A DNA stretch of 64,000 nucleotides from Prevotella sp. 10(H). GTDB lineage: Bacteria; Bacteroidota; Bacteroidia; Bacteroidales; Dysgonomonadaceae. The notes under the pieces were generated by a model. That model saw nothing but the letters and a program-made list of their open reading frames with translations, did not search any database and was not told the origin of the DNA. Numbering within the stretch: position 1 is the stretch's first letter; the number at the start of each line of letters is the position of its first letter. The DNA lies in assembly GCF_000711235.1 (NCBI RefSeq), contig NZ_JOMI01000001.1:186001-250000 (forward strand), written 5' to 3'. Below, one piece after another: positions 60,727 to 64,000 of this stretch. The position numbers and the translations under genes were made by a program.

Positions 60727-62178
60727 ATGATAAACAGATATAACATAATCATCGCTCTGCTCATGCTGCTCATGACTTCGTTCATGACATCGTGCAGCGA
60801 AAGCGACGATTCCATTCCCGAAGAACCAACCAAGGATGCGAAACTTTTACTGTCCATCAGGGCAAAGGCCGCAGTAGACGACCTTTCTAAAAACGGTGAC
60901 AGTAAATTTACAAGCCTTCTCATATATATATTTAATAAAGCAGACGGTACCCGCGAGTATTCAGGTTCGGTAATAGCTATAGCCTCCGATCCTCTGGAAG
61001 AATATTCCATTTCGGTAAACGTAAGTCCGCAGACAAAAATAATCTATGCCGTAGCTAACACTACGAATACCGATAATTCCTTATCGGAAAGGCTGGGCGC
61101 AAATGTTACGATGGAGCAACTGGAAGCATTGACCGTTACCAGTCAGAATTTTCCGGACAACGGTATAATGATGATCGGGAAAAAAGAAGTCGTTATGGAT
61201 TCGGAGTTTGTAACTGCCGAAGTACCGATGGAAAGACTGGCAGCACGCCTCGATATATATCTGTTTAAGAATCAGGACTTACAAACAAGTCAGGTCAGAG
61301 TGGTGTCTGCCCAGCTAGTAAACCAGATAAAAAACAGCAATGTATCTTATAAGAACAATGCAATGGTATCTCCGATAAATAAGGCTACGGTTACAGGTGT
61401 GATAAACCAAAGTACCACACTAACTACCATGCCGTCCGACATGAGCGGTATTGTGCCCGAAAATGCGCACACATCGTTCTATACGTATCAGAATATTGCA
61501 GGTGCATCGGCACCAGACGATGATACGCCTTACCTGAGATTGGTTATCAATATAGACGGTACAGATTTTACTTATAGAGGATATTTTACCGATGACGGGC
61601 AAACGGCTAATAAATACAGTCTGATGCGCAATACGGTATATACTGTGATTGCAATGCTTACGCATCCTGACAATCTATTGATACTGAAGATTATTCCTAT
61701 GCCATGGACTGTGAACGAATCACAGACCGGAGGTTCGGTAACAGATGCCGATTTCAGCCTCGATCCATGGACAGGAGATCCACAGGGAGCACAAACAGGC
61801 GTTATCCATTACCCGACAGTGGTGAACGGTAATGCTCTTGACGAAACTTCTTATGCAACATACAGTTTCAAACTTACCGCCCCATTGGGTAAAAGATGGA
61901 CTGCAACACTTACCAACGGATACGACTTCACATTCGGAACCGAAGGCTCCAGTATAGGCATTATCCCTGTATCGCAAGGCATATCGGGTGATACCGAATA
62001 TCAGATAAGGGTTGGCGCCAGAAAGTACTGGGACGGTATTGAAAAGACAACAAACATGTACATAACCGTAGATGGCCAGAAATTGAATATCAATCCTGTA
62101 CAACCGGGCGGAACACGTAAGTATCCCGGTAACAGCGATACCGAAATTACACTTGTCCAAACAGGATATGAACAATAA
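60727..62178 (+). CDS. Accessory fimbrial subunit with extra C-terminal beta domain
   Basis: A 483-residue lipoprotein (MTSFMTSCSE, Cys23). Residues ~35-335 look like a fimbrillin pair of beta domains (LLIYIFNKADGTREYSG, VPMERLAARLDIYLFKN, YSLMRNTVYTVIAMLTHP, ILKIIPMPWTVNES). Unlike the two upstream genes it has about 140 further residues (ATYSFKLTAPLGKRWTATL through EITLVQTGYEQ) that resemble an Ig-like add-on seen in some minor fimbrial proteins. Its place in the fibre (tip-proximal or side) is inferred. It is 12 bases after the anchor gene. Confidence 0.8.
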   Translation: MINRYNIIIALLMLLMTSFMTSCSESDDSIPEEPTKDAKLLLSIRAKAAVDDLSKNGDSKFTSLLIYIFNKADGTREYSGSVIAIASDPLEEYSISVNVSPQTKIIYAVANTTNTDNSLSERLGANVTMEQLEALTVTSQNFPDNGIMMIGKKEVVMDSEFVTAEVPMERLAARLDIYLFKNQDLQTSQVRVVSAQLVNQIKNSNVSYKNNAMVSPINKATVTGVINQSTTLTTMPSDMSGIVPENAHTSFYTYQNIAGASAPDDDTPYLRLVINIDGTDFTYRGYFTDDGQTANKYSLMRNTVYTVIAMLTHPDNLLILKIIPMPWTVNESQTGGSVTDADFSLDPWTGDPQGAQTGVIHYPTVVNGNALDETSYATYSFKLTAPLGKRWTATLTNGYDFTFGTEGSSIGIIPVSQGISGDTEYQIRVGARKYWDGIEKTTNMYITVDGQKLNINPVQPGGTRKYPGNSDTEITLVQTGYEQ

Positions 62179-62190
62179 TACGATATAGCA

Positions 62191-64000
62191 ATGAAGCGAC
62201 TTAATACATATATAATCATTATATTATCAGTTCTGGCAGGAACATTTATTTCCTGTTCGCAGGACGATGATACAAATGAAACTAACAGCATACAGAAAGG
62301 AAATATCATAGTAAAACTTTCGGTTAATAAAGCTAACGGCACAAAAGCCGTCAGCGAAACAGGTGAGGATGCCCTGAATGAAAACCGCATAAAGACACTC
62401 GATGTATTCATTTACAAAGTGACGGAAGATGCCTGCGCTTTCTATCAGCGAATCACACCTCCTACCGAGCTTACCGGTGCCAGTACATTTGATGCCGTTT
62501 TGGATGCCACACAGGAAAGATTCAATAGAAATGACCAGTATTATACCTATGTTATTGCGAATTATGGAATATCGGTACCTGAAGAAGGGATGCCGCTTTC
62601 GCAGCTGAAAAAGCTTGTAACAATAGGAATAAATCCCGATGCTGTACAGAATTATTTTTTCATGGACGGAGTGTCGGAAGGAATAGTACTCAACGACGGG
62701 ATAATAGTTAATAAAGAAATACCTGTACCGATGAAAAGGGTTGCCGCAAAATTGCGTATAGGCATGACTTATGCCAATGGACTGACCCTCTCGGCAACAA
62801 CCCCTGTGAGCAAAAGGTTAATGAATTTTGGAGATATTAGCAACTTGGTAGATAATACTGATCATGTAGTGGCTCCGGTTCAACTAAGTATGAGTAGTTT
62901 TACCACCATAAATGCCGGAGTCAGCACAAATAACAAGATTGTACTGTACAGTTATGCAAACGACTGGAACAACGATCCCAGCAAGGAAACTTACGTCATC
63001 GTAAATGTTCCCGTAACGGATTCGCAAGGTGTAGAGCATCCGCAGAATTATTACAGGGTGCCTGTAAATTATGTATTATCGAACGGTAATACGGTTGACC
63101 CCGATTCGTACAGGATACACCGCAATTATTTATACGATATAACATTGGTAGTGAATAAGCTGGGATCGACAAATCCGTTTACAGCACAAACACTCAATGG
63201 AAATTATATAATTCAGGACTGGACTACAAAAGAGGTGATAGTGGAAGTAGAAGGAATCAATTTCCTGTATGTAAAGGATACCAATATCAAACTGCCTAAC
63301 AGTACAACTTTTACAACCACATTCCAGTCATCGTCGCAGGATGTACAGATAAGCGATATCACCGTGAACGATGAACCTATTACCAATGGTACAAATGGTG
63401 TGAATATTACATGGGATCAACAGGTAAAGTCCGGTAATATTGTTATCAACAGTACATTGCCTGTAAACTTTGTAGAAAAAACGATAAAATTCACCGTAAG
63501 TAACGGATCAGGTATATCGGAGCTAAGTCAGGAAGTTACTGTAGCACAGTATCCGAGCTTTTATCTCAGTTCAGATATTTCGGCAGATGCACCGGACGGA
63601 ACACAGGGACAGAATAATAATAAGATGTACATTATGACCTCGCTGGTAGCCGATTTTTCAACGCTGCAAGATCCGGACGAGTTTGACGAACCGTTCGACC
63701 CGGGATACTATCATTATGCACCCGATCCGGCGCTAGGCGCATCATATGCCGAATTTATAAGAACGAGTGCGGTACTGGGATATCCTTTGGTAGATGCTAA
63801 TGGAGCAACTATAGATACTCCGGATAACAACAGGCGACTGTCGCCGCGCTTTATGCTGGCGTCGCAGCACGGAGCCACTGCAGCTTCTAATTATACGACT
63901 GCAAAAACAAAATGTGCAGATTATCAGGAAAATGATAAAACTACCGGCGAACTGTATACAGACTGGAGAATACCTACAATTGCGGAAATATACATGATAG
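62191..64000 (+). CDS. Large fimbrial tip-type lipoprotein (3' end cut by window)
   Basis: ATG at 62191 opens a frame to the window end (at least 603 residues). It has a lipobox (GTFISCSQ, Cys22), a fimbrillin-like N-terminal part (KTLDVFIYKVTED, VPMKRVAAKLRIG, IHRNYLYDITLVVNKLG), then beta-sandwich repeats (FTTTFQSSSQDVQISDIT; IKFTVSNGSGISELSQEVTV) and the start of a domain with LSPRFMLASQHGAT and YTDWRIPTIAEIYMI, words common in DUF4906-type and tip-adhesin proteins of Bacteroidales. It is the likely adhesive tip. The gap after the previous gene is 12 bases. Confidence 0.83.
   Translation, partial: MKRLNTYIIIILSVLAGTFISCSQDDDTNETNSIQKGNIIVKLSVNKANGTKAVSETGEDALNENRIKTLDVFIYKVTEDACAFYQRITPPTELTGASTFDAVLDATQERFNRNDQYYTYVIANYGISVPEEGMPLSQLKKLVTIGINPDAVQNYFFMDGVSEGIVLNDGIIVNKEIPVPMKRVAAKLRIGMTYANGLTLSATTPVSKRLMNFGDISNLVDNTDHVVAPVQLSMSSFTTINAGVSTNNKIVLYSYANDWNNDPSKETYVIVNVPVTDSQGVEHPQNYYRVPVNYVLSNGNTVDPDSYRIHRNYLYDITLVVNKLGSTNPFTAQTLNGNYIIQDWTTKEVIVEVEGINFLYVKDTNIKLPNSTTFTTTFQSSSQDVQISDITVNDEPITNGTNGVNITWDQQVKSGNIVINSTLPVNFVEKTIKFTVSNGSGISELSQEVTVAQYPSFYLSSDISADAPDGTQGQNNNKMYIMTSLVADFSTLQDPDEFDEPFDPGYYHYAPDPALGASYAEFIRTSAVLGYPLVDANGATIDTPDNNRRLSPRFMLASQHGATAASNYTTAKTKCADYQENDKTTGELYTDWRIPTIAEIYMI

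Overview
The window looks like a piece of chromosome from a Bacteroidales species, most like the Dysgonomonas/Parabacteroides group; that placement is inferred from gene content, not from a marker search. Supporting signs are promoters of the Bacteroidota type (TTTG, about 19 bases, then TAnnTTTG) at 3576, 23686, 43950 and 57093, a type IX secretion tail on a secreted protease, a type V (FimA/Mfa1-like) fimbrial operon, SusC-like plug repeats on an M56 peptidase, paired DUF1080 domains, a DUF3472 protein, and many DUF families largely confined to this phylum. I see no rRNA, tRNA, CRISPR array, insertion sequence or prophage. The region is mostly housekeeping chromosome with accessory surface genes at the right end.

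Left part (1-13 kb): a truncated DUF5077/DUF3472 secreted protein, pheT, a divergent NfeD-like/flotillin pair under a textbook promoter, then a convergent tamB plus THUMP-like methyltransferase pair, and a second SPFH protein with a tiny Arc-type ribbon-helix-helix gene. From 13 to 17.7 kb lie cobT-cobS-cobC (lower-ligand assembly of cobalamin), a 400-base repeat-rich gap, and folC behind a chloramphenicol-acetyltransferase-like gene. From 18 to 23.4 kb come a HXXEE membrane protein, a DJ-1/PfpI protein, a secreted NTF2-like protein, and the tightly overlapping aroK-protease-radA operon.

Middle part (23.7-46 kb): a BlaI/BlaR1-like regulatory pair with a likely operator inside its promoter; a DUF1080 lipoprotein; a four-gene run (glycosyltransferase, DUF4922, SpoIID/LytB, AmpG-like MFS) that suggests cell-wall turnover; a radical-SAM/lipoprotein/DUF4130 set linked to DNA repair; an RND tripartite efflux operon; a Tat-exported aldo/keto reductase with a DUF6599 protein; hexokinase; and a HEAT-like protein.

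Right part (46-64 kb): OmpA, a CPA2-type cation/proton antiporter, an Fpg/Nei-like glycosylase without the usual Pro2, a MATE exporter bracketed by two copies of one hairpin, the nadA-nadB-nadC NAD operon, pheS under a promoter so close that its mRNA may be leaderless, and a fimbrial operon (major fimbrillin, FimB/Mfa2 anchor, accessory subunit, and a large probable tip subunit cut by the window end) with an intrinsic terminator between the major subunit and the rest.

The most interesting items are the Pro2-less glycosylase, the radical-SAM/lipoprotein/DUF4130 trio, the plug-bearing M56 peptidase with its operator, the possible leaderless pheS, the AmpG-like transporter with a roughly 190-residue insert, and the fimbrial operon with its internal terminator. 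All functions rest on recognising motifs and family resemblance by eye; no database search was run.
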